A program made the position numbers and the translations under genes. Under the pieces are notes generated by a model. The model had not been told where the DNA came from, made no database searches, and saw only the letters and a program-made list of their open reading frames with translations. A stretch of DNA of 50,753 nucleotides from Rhizobium sp. Q54 (GTDB lineage Bacteria > Pseudomonadota > Alphaproteobacteria > Reyranellales > Reyranellaceae): the NCBI GenBank assembly GCA_945903635.1, contig CAMDOT010000015.1, positions 1 through 50,753 on the forward strand, given 5' to 3'. Numbering within the stretch: position 1 is the stretch's first letter; the number at the start of each line of letters is the position of its first letter. Positions 42,680-49,846 of this stretch are shown in pieces.

Positions 42680-44067
42680 CCGAAACGCACGTAGCAGCTC
42701 CCGCCAAGGAAGCCTCCAAGCTCGGCCAGTTCAGCTGGGCGCTGTTCGACTGGGCCAACCAGCCCTTCTTCACCATCATCACCACCTTCATCTTCGCGCC
42801 CTACTTCGCCAACGTGCTGGTGGGCGATCCGGTGAAGGGCCAGTCGGCCTGGGCCTTTACGCAATCCGCGTCGGGCATCCTGATCGCGCTGATGAGCCCG
42901 TTCCTGGGCGCCATGGCCGACGCCGGCGGCCAGCGCAAACCCTACATCTTCGCCTTCCAGCTCCTGCTCTTTGCGGGCTGCGCCGGCCTCTGGTTCGCCT
43001 ATCCCAACCGCCCCGACCTGATCGTGCCGATCAGCTGGGCGGTGATCCTGGCCACCGTCGGCGCCGAGATGTCGATCGTGTTCAACAACGCGCAGCTCCC
43101 CGGCATCGTGTCGCCCGAACGCATGGGGCGCCTCAGCGGCTTCGGCTGGGGCCTGGGCTACTGCGGCGGCCTCGTCTCGCTGTTCGTGGTGCTGGCCGTC
43201 AGCATGCCGGCGCTGTTTGGGTTGGCACCCAACAACGACACGCCGCTGTTCGGCCTCGACGCCCAGAGCCACGAGCTCGAACGGCTGGTCGGGCCCGCTT
43301 CGGCGCTGTGGCTCGCCGTCTTCGTGCTGCCGATGTTCCTGTTCACGCCCGATTCAGCCGGCGCCCGGCGCCAGTCGCTGCTCGTGGCCGCGCGGGAAGG
43401 CGGCCGCTCGCTGTGGTCGACGCTGAAGCGCATTCCGCGCTTCGGCAACGTGCTCCGCTATCTGATCGCCTTCATGCTCTACAACGACGGCCTCGCCGCC
43501 ATCATCGGCTTCGGCGGTGTCTATGCCGCCGCGACCTTCGGCTGGAGCACGGTGACGCTTGGCATCTTCGGCATCATCCTCACCGTGTTCGCCATTCCCG
43601 GCGCCTTCCTGGGCGGCCGCCTCGACGACTGGATCGGCAGCAAGCGTACCGTCCAGATCGCCATCGCCGGCGTGATCGTGGCGACGCTGGGCATCGTGGG
43701 CGTCACCGCTACGCATGTGCTCTACGTCATCCCGGCCGATCCCATCAGCCCGACGCGCGGCCTGTTCGGCTCGGTCCAGGAAAAAACCCTGATGGGCTTC
43801 GCGCTGCTTCTGGGCTTCTGCATGGGCCCGATGCAGGCCGCCAGCCGCACCCTGATCGCCCGGCTGGTGCCGCACGAGATGAGCGGCGAGTTCTTTGGCC
43901 TCTTCGCGCTTTCGGGCCGCGCCACCGCCTGGATGACGCCGCTCGCCATCGGCATCGTGACGGCCGCGACCGGTTCGACGCGGCTCGGCATGGCGTGCGT
44001 GCTGATTTTCCTGGTGCTAGGCTTCGTGCTGCTGTGGCGCGTCCGCGAGGAACGCGCCCAAGCCTGA
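42676..44067 (+). CDS. UMF1-type MFS transporter (Atg22-like)
   Basis: 463 residues with about twelve membrane helices. The N-terminus FSWALFDWANQPFFTIITTFIFAPYFANVLVGDP and IALMSPFLGAMADAGGQRKPYI are the UMF1/Atg22 signatures of a major facilitator branch related to yeast vacuolar amino-acid effluxers. FDWANQ is nearly invariant in bacterial members. ATG overlaps the nudB stop (ATGA). The substrate in bacteria is not established; amino-acid or small-metabolite export is a guess. Confidence 0.9.
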   Translation: MTETHVAAPAKEASKLGQFSWALFDWANQPFFTIITTFIFAPYFANVLVGDPVKGQSAWAFTQSASGILIALMSPFLGAMADAGGQRKPYIFAFQLLLFAGCAGLWFAYPNRPDLIVPISWAVILATVGAEMSIVFNNAQLPGIVSPERMGRLSGFGWGLGYCGGLVSLFVVLAVSMPALFGLAPNNDTPLFGLDAQSHELERLVGPASALWLAVFVLPMFLFTPDSAGARRQSLLVAAREGGRSLWSTLKRIPRFGNVLRYLIAFMLYNDGLAAIIGFGGVYAAATFGWSTVTLGIFGIILTVFAIPGAFLGGRLDDWIGSKRTVQIAIAGVIVATLGIVGVTATHVLYVIPADPISPTRGLFGSVQEKTLMGFALLLGFCMGPMQAASRTLIARLVPHEMSGEFFGLFALSGRATAWMTPLAIGIVTAATGSTRLGMACVLIFLVLGFVLLWRVREERAQA

Positions 44068-44077
44068 GGAGGGTCGC

Positions 44078-44395
44078 ATGATCACCGCCATCGTGAATTT
44101 CAAGCTGCCGGATGGGATCGATGCCAAGAAGGCCGCCGAACTCTTCAAGGGCTCGGCGCCCAAGTACCGCGGCATGAAGGGCCTGGTCCGCAAGTACTAT
44201 CTGTTCGACGCGGAGAAGCGGATCGGCGGCGGCGTCTATCTGTGGAAGAGCCGGGCCGATGCCGAGGCCGTCTACACGCCGGCTTGGCAGGCCTACATCG
44301 CGGAGCGCTATGGCGCTCCGCCGGACATTCGCTATTTCGAGACGTCGGTCATCGTCGACAACGAGAGCGACAAGATCACCGCCAACGCGGCCTAG
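44078..44395 (+). CDS. small YdhR/ABM-like dimeric barrel protein
   Basis: 105 residues, one ferredoxin-like alpha/beta unit: MITAIVNFKLPDGIDAKKAAELFKGSAPKYRGMKGLVRKYYLFDAEKRIGGGVYLWKSRADAEAVYTPAWQAYIAERYGAPPDIRYFET. It matches the YdhR and antibiotic-biosynthesis-monooxygenase-like group, which form dimers and sometimes oxidise aromatic compounds without cofactor. AGGAGG precedes the ATG. It follows the UMF1 transporter by 10 bases and may share its transcript. Confidence 0.8.
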   Translation: MITAIVNFKLPDGIDAKKAAELFKGSAPKYRGMKGLVRKYYLFDAEKRIGGGVYLWKSRADAEAVYTPAWQAYIAERYGAPPDIRYFETSVIVDNESDKITANAA

Positions 44396-44409
44396 GGACT
44401 GGCAATACT

Positions 44410-44889
44410 TCAGCCGCGTCGCGCCGCCTTGATCTTGGCGACGTCGATCTTCTTCATGTCCATCATCACTTCGAACGCGCGCTTGGCTTCGTCGCCGCCG
44501 GCCGCCAGCGCCTCGGTCAGCACGCGCGGCGTGATCTGCCAGTTGACGCCCCACTTGTCCTTGCACCAGCCGCACGCACTCTCCTGGCCGCCATTGCCGA
44601 CGATGGCGTTCCAGTAGCGGTCGGTCTCTTCCTGATCGTCGGTGGCGATCTGGAACGAGAAGGCCTCGCTGTGCTTGAACATGGGACCGCCGTTGAGGCC
44701 AAGACAAGGCACGCCGGCAACCGTGAACTCGACCGTCAGCACGTCGCCCTTCTTGCCGGACGGGTAGTCGCTGGGTGCCTTGTGCACGCCGGTCACCGCG
44801 CTGTCGGGAAAGGTCTTGGCGTAGAAGCGGGCAGCTGCCTCGGCCTCCTTGTCGTACCAGACGCAGATCGTATTCTTTGCCGTTGGCAT
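44410..44889 (-). CDS. VOC family protein, PhnB-like (3-demethylubiquinone methyltransferase-like domain)
   Basis: 159 residues. NTICVWYDKEAEAAARFYAKTFPDSAV, then GKKGDVLTVEFTVAGVPCLGLNGGPMFKHSEAFSFQIATDDQEETDRYWNAIVGNGGQESACGWCKDKWGVNWQITPRVL is the PhnB-type VOC pattern with GGPMFKHSEAFSF. It starts at ATG 44889. Downstream of the tandem DUF1428 gene by 17 bases and under the same MarR-flanked promoter region, so both probably respond together. Confidence 0.87.
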   Translation of the reverse strand: MPTAKNTICVWYDKEAEAAARFYAKTFPDSAVTGVHKAPSDYPSGKKGDVLTVEFTVAGVPCLGLNGGPMFKHSEAFSFQIATDDQEETDRYWNAIVGNGGQESACGWCKDKWGVNWQITPRVLTEALAAGGDEAKRAFEVMMDMKKIDVAKIKAARRG

Positions 44890-44906
44890 GGCGGTGTCCT
44901 TTGCTT

Positions 44907-45632
44907 TTAGGCGTCGAGGATCGGGGCGAAGCCGCCGTAGATCAACCGCTTGCCGTCGAACGGCATCTGCTGGTCCTTCATGCGCTCGTCGGCCATCATC
45001 TTCTTCCAGCCTTCGTCGCGCACCGCCTTCGAGGGCCACTCGACCCACGAATAGACGATCTTCTCATCGGCTGTGGCCTTCACCGCGCCCTTGTAGTCGG
45101 TGACCTTGCCGTCCGGCACGTTCTCGCCCCAGGTCTCGACGACGCGAATCGCACCGACCTCCTTGAACATCCCGGCGGCCTTCGTCGCCATCTTCAGGTA
45201 GGCGTCCTTGTTGCCGGCCGGCACGGCGGCCACGAAACCATCGATATAGCCGGTCTTGGCGCCCTTCTTGCCGCCCTTTCCTTCGTCGAGGATCGGCTGG
45301 AAGCCGGCGACGATCATGCGCTGGCCGTCGAACGGCATCGACATGTCCTTCATGCGCGGGTCGGTCATGATCTTCTGGTGCGCCGCGTCGGCGACTTCCT
45401 TGCTGGGGTACTCCAGCCATGAGAAGACGACGACCTCGTCGGGCTTGGCCTTCACCGCGCCCTTGAAGTCGGTGAGCTTGCCGTCGGGCACGTCGTCGCC
45501 CCAGCCCTCGACCTGGCGGGTGGCGCCGAACTCCTTGGCGATCGGCGCGAAGTCGGCGGCGGCCTGGCGATAGGCTTCCTTCTTGTCCGCCGGCACCGGC
45601 AACACGAATCCCTGGATGTAGGCCATGGTCAT
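44907..45632 (-). CDS. tandem DUF1428 protein (two fused copies)
   Basis: 241 residues made of two similar halves. Half 1: YIQGFVLPVPADKKEAYRQAAADFAPIAKEFGA, then EGWGDDVPDGKLTDFKGAVKAKPDEVVVFSWLEYPSKEVADAAHQKIMTDPRMKDMSMPFDGQRMIVAGFQPILD. Half 2 repeats this as YIDGFVAAVPAGNKDAYLKMATKAAGMFKEVGA to MPFDGKRLIYGGFAPILDA, after a GKGGKKG linker. DUF1428 proteins are normally single units that dimerise, so this gene encodes a covalent dimer. ATG 45632 has AAGGA five bases ahead. Function of DUF1428 is unknown. Confidence 0.88.
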   Translation of the reverse strand: MTMAYIQGFVLPVPADKKEAYRQAAADFAPIAKEFGATRQVEGWGDDVPDGKLTDFKGAVKAKPDEVVVFSWLEYPSKEVADAAHQKIMTDPRMKDMSMPFDGQRMIVAGFQPILDEGKGGKKGAKTGYIDGFVAAVPAGNKDAYLKMATKAAGMFKEVGAIRVVETWGENVPDGKVTDYKGAVKATADEKIVYSWVEWPSKAVRDEGWKKMMADERMKDQQMPFDGKRLIYGGFAPILDA

Positions 45633-45648
45633 TCTTCCTTGATCGGAC

Positions 45649-45690
45649 TTGACATAATAAGTTGATATCAACATGATTGTGGCATGTCAA
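45649..45690. promoter_or_regulatory. overlapping divergent promoters around a MarR-type palindrome
   Basis: GTTGATATCAAC (45661-45672) is a perfect 12-base palindrome. Rightward: TTGACA (45649-45654), 17-base spacer, CATGAT (45672-45677). Leftward: TTGACA read from 45690 to 45685, 17-base spacer, TATCAA (45667-45662). One bound MarR dimer would block both. Confidence 0.6.
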
Positions 45691-46148
45691 AGGCGAGCGC
45701 CAAGCGCGTCACCACCCACGCCAACGTCCACTACGAGACAACGGCGCATGTCCACGACAGTTGCCTGTGCCTCGCCGCACAGCGCACCGCGCGCGTGCTG
45801 GCGCGTCATTTCGATGAAATGTTCCGGCCGCTCGGCCTCACCAGCGGCCAGTTCTCGCTGCTGATGTCGCTCAACCAGCCGGAGCCGCCGTCGATCGGCT
45901 CGGTCGCGAACCTCCTGGCGATGGATCGCACGACCCTGACCGCGGCACTGAAGCCGCTCGAGCGAAATGGTCTTCTGATGATCAAGGTCGACCCGGCCGA
46001 CCGTCGCGGCCGTCGTCTCGTTCTGACCGATGCGGGCCATCGCCTGCTGGCGACCGCGCTGCCGATCTGGAAACGCGAGCATGGCCGGATCGAGAAGCTG
46101 CCCGAGGATGCCGATGCGCTGCGGGCCGGCCTGAGGGCGTTGGCGTGA
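45684..46148 (+). CDS. MarR-family transcriptional regulator
   Basis: 154 residues. Winged helix: LTSGQFSLLMSLNQPEPPSIGSVANLLAMDRTTLTAALKPLERNGLLMIKVDPADRRGRRLVLTDAGHRLL, the MarR recognition helix and DxRxRR wing. N-terminal DSCLCLAAQRTARVLARHFDEMF carries two cysteines, which in some members act as redox sensors. The rightward promoter predicts a transcript starting at or next to the ATG, i.e. leaderless. Divergent from the DUF1428/VOC pair, its likely targets, and overlapping the next gene by 4 bases. Confidence 0.9.
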   Translation: MSKASAKRVTTHANVHYETTAHVHDSCLCLAAQRTARVLARHFDEMFRPLGLTSGQFSLLMSLNQPEPPSIGSVANLLAMDRTTLTAALKPLERNGLLMIKVDPADRRGRRLVLTDAGHRLLATALPIWKREHGRIEKLPEDADALRAGLRALA

Positions 46149-46633
46149 TTGCACGTTGTGCTTGCGGAAGCGTCGAGTACGAGGCGACCGGAGATCCGAT
46201 CCTCGGCGTCGCCTGTTATTGCGACGATTGCCAGGAAGGCGCGCGCCGTATCGAGGCGCTTCCCGGCGCACCGCCGGTGCGCGACCCCGACGGCGGCGTC
46301 TCCTACATCCTCTACCGCAAGGATCGCTTCCGCTGCACCAAGGGTGGGGATCGTCTGCAGAGCCACAAGATGAGGCCGAAGACGGACACCAACCGTGTCG
46401 TGGCGAGCTGTTGCAACTCCGCCATGGCCATGACCTTCGACGATTCGAAACACTGGGTGCCGGTCATTCGGGCCCGCCTAAGTGATCCTCCGCCGGTCGA
46501 CATGCGCATCTGCACTAAATTCGCAGCCGACGCTGCCGCGATCCCGCGCGACGTCCCGGCCTATCCGGGCTTCTCGGTCCGGTTCATCTGGAAGCTGCTC
46601 GGCTCCCGGCTCGCCATGCTGTTCGGGCGGTGA
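46145..46633 (+). CDS. GFA/CENP-V-like zinc protein (DUF6151 type)
   Basis: 162 residues. Zinc-ligand cysteines CACGSVEYEATGDPILGVACYCDDCQ (Cys5, 7, 24, 26, 29) and a later SCCNSAM match the fold of glutathione-dependent formaldehyde-activating proteins. GTG start within the MarR stop (GTGA), so it is co-translated with the regulator. The linked VOC, DUF1428 and GFA genes under one MarR suggest a response to a reactive aldehyde or electrophile (inference). Confidence 0.8.
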   Translation: MIARCACGSVEYEATGDPILGVACYCDDCQEGARRIEALPGAPPVRDPDGGVSYILYRKDRFRCTKGGDRLQSHKMRPKTDTNRVVASCCNSAMAMTFDDSKHWVPVIRARLSDPPPVDMRICTKFAADAAAIPRDVPAYPGFSVRFIWKLLGSRLAMLFGR

Positions 46634-46666
46634 GCCCGCGTCGCCACGGTCTCCTCGCGATTGCGA

Positions 46667-47002
46667 TCACGCCGCCGCGCGGACAGGAGGCTTTGTGCGC
46701 CGCACCACCTTCCGGCGCTTCGATGGGCTGATCGAGAGTTCAAGTCCGAGAGCGTGCATCACCTTGAGAACGGTGCCGAACTCGGGATTTCCGCCGACAC
46801 TGAGTGCCTTGTACAGGCTCTCGCGCGACAGGCCGGACTTCTTTGCAATTTCAGCCATGCCGCGCGCACGCGCTACTTGGCCAAGCGCATGGGCGATGAA
46901 CGCAGGATCATCGGTCTCCATCGCCTCTTCCAGATAGGCGCCGATCGCTTCCCGGCTATCGAGATAGACGGCAGAATCGAACAGGGTGGTCTTCTTTGCC
47001 AT
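46667..47002 (-). CDS. HigA-like antitoxin (HI1420 family)
   Basis: 111 residues. FDSAVYLDSREAIGAYLEEAMETDDPAFIAHALGQVARARGMAEIAKKSGLSRESLYKALSVGGNPEFGTVLKVMHALGLELSI is the addiction-module antidote pattern with a lambda-type helix-turn-helix (MAEIAKKSGLSRESLYKAL). It neutralises the toxin encoded 8 bases upstream and should repress the pair. The last 18 residues are basic (PSKRRKVVRRTKPPVRAAA). Toxin-first order is normal for this family. Confidence 0.92.
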   Translation of the reverse strand: MAKKTTLFDSAVYLDSREAIGAYLEEAMETDDPAFIAHALGQVARARGMAEIAKKSGLSRESLYKALSVGGNPEFGTVLKVMHALGLELSISPSKRRKVVRRTKPPVRAAA

Positions 47003-47010
47003 CTTCTTCC

Positions 47011-47301
47011 TCACACCTCGGCGGCCAGGCTCTTGGCCGTCCTGATATCCCGGCGTTGGCTGCTTTTGTCGCCACGGCATAGAAGGACGATGAGGACTGT
47101 GCCGCGCTGGACGTAATAGACGCGGTAGCCCGGGCCATCATGGATGCGCAGTTCGCTGATCCCTTCGCCGACGGGCTGGGCGTCGCCTGCGTGGCCCATC
47201 GACAGGCGGTCGATGCGGGCCGCGATCTTTGCTCGGGCGCGGCCGTCTCGTAGACGAGCCATCCATTTCGCAAATTCAGCGGTTTGACGAACTTCGATCA
47301 C
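47011..47301 (-). CDS. RelE/ParE-superfamily toxin (HigB-like, HI1419 family)
   Basis: 96 residues. EVRQTAEFAKWMARLRDGRARAKIAARIDRLSMGHAGDAQPVGEGISELRIHDGPGYRVYYVQRGTVLIVLLCRGDKSSQRRDIRTAKSLA contains the family core LRIHDGPGYRVYY and LCRGDKSSQRRDI. Members are translation-linked RNases or growth inhibitors. GTG start at 47301, just downstream of an operator palindrome. Frame and conserved residues look intact, unlike the mazF copy. Confidence 0.92.
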   Translation of the reverse strand: MIEVRQTAEFAKWMARLRDGRARAKIAARIDRLSMGHAGDAQPVGEGISELRIHDGPGYRVYYVQRGTVLIVLLCRGDKSSQRRDIRTAKSLAAEV

Positions 47302-47316
47302 GATATCCGAACTCTA

Positions 47317-47334
47317 TGTATCCTATGGGATACA
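47317..47334. promoter_or_regulatory. operator palindrome of the HigBA-like pair
   Basis: TGTATCCTATGGGATACA has perfect 7-base arms around TATG, 15 bases ahead of the toxin start and 12 bases beyond the nth stop codon. It is the expected place and form for binding of the antitoxin helix-turn-helix. Confidence 0.7.
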
Positions 47335-47346
47335 AAATTTCAAGGC

Positions 47347-47994
47347 TTAGTCCACGAGCGTCTTCCCCTTGAACGTGCAGAGGTCGGCCACGACGCAGTT
47401 CGGACACATCGGCGTGCGCGCCTTGCAGGTGTAGCGGCCGTGCAGGATCAGCCAGTGATGCGCGTGCAGCCGGTACTCCTCGGGCACGCGCTTCAGGAGC
47501 TTCAACTCGACCTGCAGCGGGTTCTTGCCCGGCGCCAGCCCGGTGCGGTTGCCGACGCGAAAGATGTGGGTGTCGACGGCGATGGTGGCCTCGCCGAAGG
47601 CCACGTTCATCACCACGTTCGCTGTCTTGCGGCCGACGCCGGGCAGCGCCTGCAGCTCCTCGTGCGTATGCGGCACCTCGCCGCCGTGGCGCTCGAGCAG
47701 GAGATGGCTGAGGGCGATCACGTTCTTGGCCTTGTTGCGGAACAGGCCGATGGTTTTGATGTGGTCGATCAGTTTCTTCTCGCCCAATGCGACCATCTGC
47801 GTCGGCGTCTTGATCGTCTTGAACAGCGGCCCTGTCGCCCGATTCACGCCGATGTCGGTCGCCTGGGCGGAGAGCACCACCGCCACCAGCAAATGATAGA
47901 AGTTTTCGTATTCCAGCTCGGTCTCGGGCTCGGGCATCGCCTTCTTGAGGCGGGCAAAGAACTCGGGGATGACGGCGGTCTTCATCAGGGCCAT
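47347..47994 (-). CDS. nth: endonuclease III
   Basis: 215 residues. NFYHLLVAVVLSAQATDIGVNRAT, the helix-hairpin-helix LPGVGRKTANVV with the catalytic lysine, VDTHIFRVGNRTG with the catalytic aspartate, and the iron-sulphur motif C-x6-C-x2-C-x5-C at the end (CKARTPMCPNCVVADLC). It removes oxidised pyrimidines from DNA. Divergent from the DUF2244 gene with 13 bases between start codons, an arrangement conserved in alphaproteobacteria. The HigBA-like pair is directly downstream. Confidence 0.97.
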   Translation of the reverse strand: MALMKTAVIPEFFARLKKAMPEPETELEYENFYHLLVAVVLSAQATDIGVNRATGPLFKTIKTPTQMVALGEKKLIDHIKTIGLFRNKAKNVIALSHLLLERHGGEVPHTHEELQALPGVGRKTANVVMNVAFGEATIAVDTHIFRVGNRTGLAPGKNPLQVELKLLKRVPEEYRLHAHHWLILHGRYTCKARTPMCPNCVVADLCTFKGKTLVD

Positions 47995-48007
47995 ATAGCT
48001 TCATAGC

Positions 48008-48508
48008 ATGACCGAAGCGCCAACCACCTCCGGCCCCGGGGCGGTCCATTTCGCCACCTCGCTCAGCCCCCATCGCAGCCTGTCGCCCGAAGGCTTCAAG
48101 TGGGTGATCCGTGGCGCCATCGCGGCCAACCTGGCCATCGGCCTGCCCATGCTGATCCTGGGTGCCTGGCCCGTGATGGGCTTCATGGGCCTCGACGTCT
48201 GGCTGCTGTGGTGGCTGTTCAAGCGCTCCTATCTTGACGCACGGCGCAGCGAGACGCTGGTCCTGACCGACAGCGAGCTGCTCGTCGACCGCGTGGCGCC
48301 CGACGGCGAGCGCGAGGAGCACCGGCTCGACGCCTACTGGCTCCGGCTCGATGTCACCGAAGAACGGCTGGTCGCGATCTCGAAGGGCAACCGGCTGGTC
48401 ATCGGCCGCTTTCTCTCGCCCGATGCGCGGCTGGAACTGGGCGAGCGGCTCAAGGCGGCGCTCGCCGAAATGCGCGCCCCGCAGTTCAAGCACGAGTGGG
48501 ACGAGTAG
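48008..48508 (+). CDS. DUF2244 membrane protein
   Basis: 166 residues. LSPHRSLSPEGFKWVIRGAIAANLAIGLPMLILGAWPVMGFMGLDVWLLWWLFKRSYLDAR holds the DUF2244 start and two membrane helices, followed by a cytoplasmic domain (ETLVLTDSELLVDRVAPDGEREEHRLDAYWLRLDV and GRFLSPDARLELGERLKAAL). Function unknown. The fixed position beside nth may mean a shared promoter rather than shared function. Confidence 0.9.
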   Translation: MTEAPTTSGPGAVHFATSLSPHRSLSPEGFKWVIRGAIAANLAIGLPMLILGAWPVMGFMGLDVWLLWWLFKRSYLDARRSETLVLTDSELLVDRVAPDGEREEHRLDAYWLRLDVTEERLVAISKGNRLVIGRFLSPDARLELGERLKAALAEMRAPQFKHEWDE

Positions 48509-48521
48509 CTCATACTCAGAC

Positions 48522-48578
48522 GGACCGCGGGCCTCCGGCCCGCATCATGATCATGAGCGGGCCGGAGGCCCGCGGTCC
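48522..48578. repeat. 22-base perfect inverted repeat with palindromic centre, family C
   Basis: Arms 48522-48543 (GGACCGCGGGCCTCCGGCCC and two more) and 48557-48578 are exact reverse complements. The 13-base centre ATCATGATCATGA is itself palindromic. It lies 14 bases after the DUF2244 stop and next to the dapB-like scrap. Single copy in the window. Confidence 0.9.
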
Positions 48579-48590
48579 AGAAGAGCAATG

Positions 48591-48622
48591 ACGTCCTTCA
48601 TGCCGCAGAGCCCGGGCGTCTC
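48591..48622 (-). pseudogene. duplicated scrap of the dapB 3' end
   Basis: Bases 48591-48605 are identical to 49860-49874 in dapB, and the match continues with three differences to about 48620. In the dapB frame it reads PGLCGMKDVIAL, compared with PGLYGMKDVLGL at the DapB C-terminus. The last codons and stop of the MFS gene run through it in a different frame. Confidence 0.75.
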
Positions 48623-49725
48623 ACCGATGCAATCCCGACGACCAGGGTAACGATGGCCATCAGGCCAGCGACCACGATCAACGCCATGGACAGCGATACG
48701 ACGGTCAATACGGCACTGGTGAAGATGACGCCCATGGCGTTGGCGGTACGGAGCAGGGCGAACACCTCGGCGCGTCGCTGCGGCGGCGCCAGCGCGTCGA
48801 GCCTGAGCGAGTAGTAGGTCGACAGGGGCGCAAGAACCGAGCCGATGAGGACGGTTGCGATGACGGTTGTCGCGACCGACAGGTTGAGGGCCGCGAGCGC
48901 CGACCCCAGCGTCATGATGAAGAGCTGGGCCAGCACGGCCTTCCGCGTTGCCATGCGGTTCCGCACGCTGACCCATGTCCCGCCCGCGACCGAGGCGAGG
49001 CAGAGCGGTACCGTGAACAGGATGGCGAGCGCCGGCTCGTAACCAAAGTTCAAGGCAAGTGCCACGGCGCCGATCTCGATGGCCGCAACGGCGGCGCCTC
49101 CCGCGGCAGCACACATGAGCCACGGCACGATGGAATGGCTGAGAAGCGAGCCTTGCAGGCCGCGCACGTCGGCGATGTGGGTCGAGCCCGTGTTCGGGAC
49201 CAGCAAGGCCGGCACAGCGCCTACAACGGCGAGGACAAGGACAGCAAAGACCGGCGAGACGGTGCCCAGGCCGGAGGCCGCCACGGGCGCCAGCACGAAG
49301 GTGAGCTCGTTGAGCGTGGCCGCGATCCCCAGGGTCCGCGGCAACCGCGAAGCAGGCGCCAGATGGTTGAGCACGGCGCGCAGATATCCGTGGGCGGCGC
49401 CATTGACCGATCCCGCAACGGCCGCCAGCACGATGAGCCAGGTGAAGGATGCTTCGTAGGCCGCGAGCAGGGCGATCGACGCCAGGGCCAGCGTCCGGAT
49501 GACCACCAGCACCCTCAGGACCGCCGCGATGGGCAGGCTCCTGCCGAGCCGGGCAATCGGTATGGCGCCGCCTACCTGGGCCAGCGTCATGGCGAGCATC
49601 ATGGCGGCACCGCCGCTGGTCTGGCCGGTGAGGCTCAACGCGACCAGCGAGAACGCGATGGGCCCGGCGGCCTGCGGTACGCCAAAGGCGCTGGACGAGA
49701 TGAACCAGCGCAGCAGATCAGGCAC
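48598..49725 (-). CDS. MFS transporter of unknown substrate
   Basis: 375 residues with about twelve hydrophobic segments, short for the family because loops are small. LLRWFISSSAFGVPQAAGPIAFSLVALSLTGQTSGGAAMMLAMTLAQVGGAIPIARLGRSLPIAAVLR shows the first helices and the loop 2-3 basic motif. GTG start at 49725. The C-terminal residues RRPGSAA come from the dapB-like scrap, so the natural end was replaced when the gene arrived. It sits between two repeats, flanked by two versions of the dapB 3' end, which suggests insertion. Confidence 0.82.
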   Translation of the reverse strand: MPDLLRWFISSSAFGVPQAAGPIAFSLVALSLTGQTSGGAAMMLAMTLAQVGGAIPIARLGRSLPIAAVLRVLVVIRTLALASIALLAAYEASFTWLIVLAAVAGSVNGAAHGYLRAVLNHLAPASRLPRTLGIAATLNELTFVLAPVAASGLGTVSPVFAVLVLAVVGAVPALLVPNTGSTHIADVRGLQGSLLSHSIVPWLMCAAAGGAAVAAIEIGAVALALNFGYEPALAILFTVPLCLASVAGGTWVSVRNRMATRKAVLAQLFIMTLGSALAALNLSVATTVIATVLIGSVLAPLSTYYSLRLDALAPPQRRAEVFALLRTANAMGVIFTSAVLTVVSLSMALIVVAGLMAIVTLVVGIASVRRPGSAA

Positions 49726-49740
49726 GCGTGGGATTGAAGG

Positions 49741-49846
49741 CCCCCTCCGGCGCTACGCGCCACCTCCCCCGAGACGGGGGAGGAGTTTGATTTTCTTCTC
49801 CTCCCCCGTCTCGGGGGAGGTGCCGCGTCATACGCGGCGGAGGGGG
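49741..49846. repeat. long composite palindrome abutting the dapB stop codon
   Basis: Left half 49741-49785 and right half 49798-49846 are near-complete inverted copies around TTTGATTTTCTT. Within each half the block CCTCCCCCGAGACGGGGGAGG is itself a hairpin. The right end touches the dapB stop at 49847. The T-rich centre could serve as a terminator for dapB. The CCCCCTCC, CCTCCCCCG and GGAGGGGG blocks are shared with 13955-13999. Confidence 0.85.
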
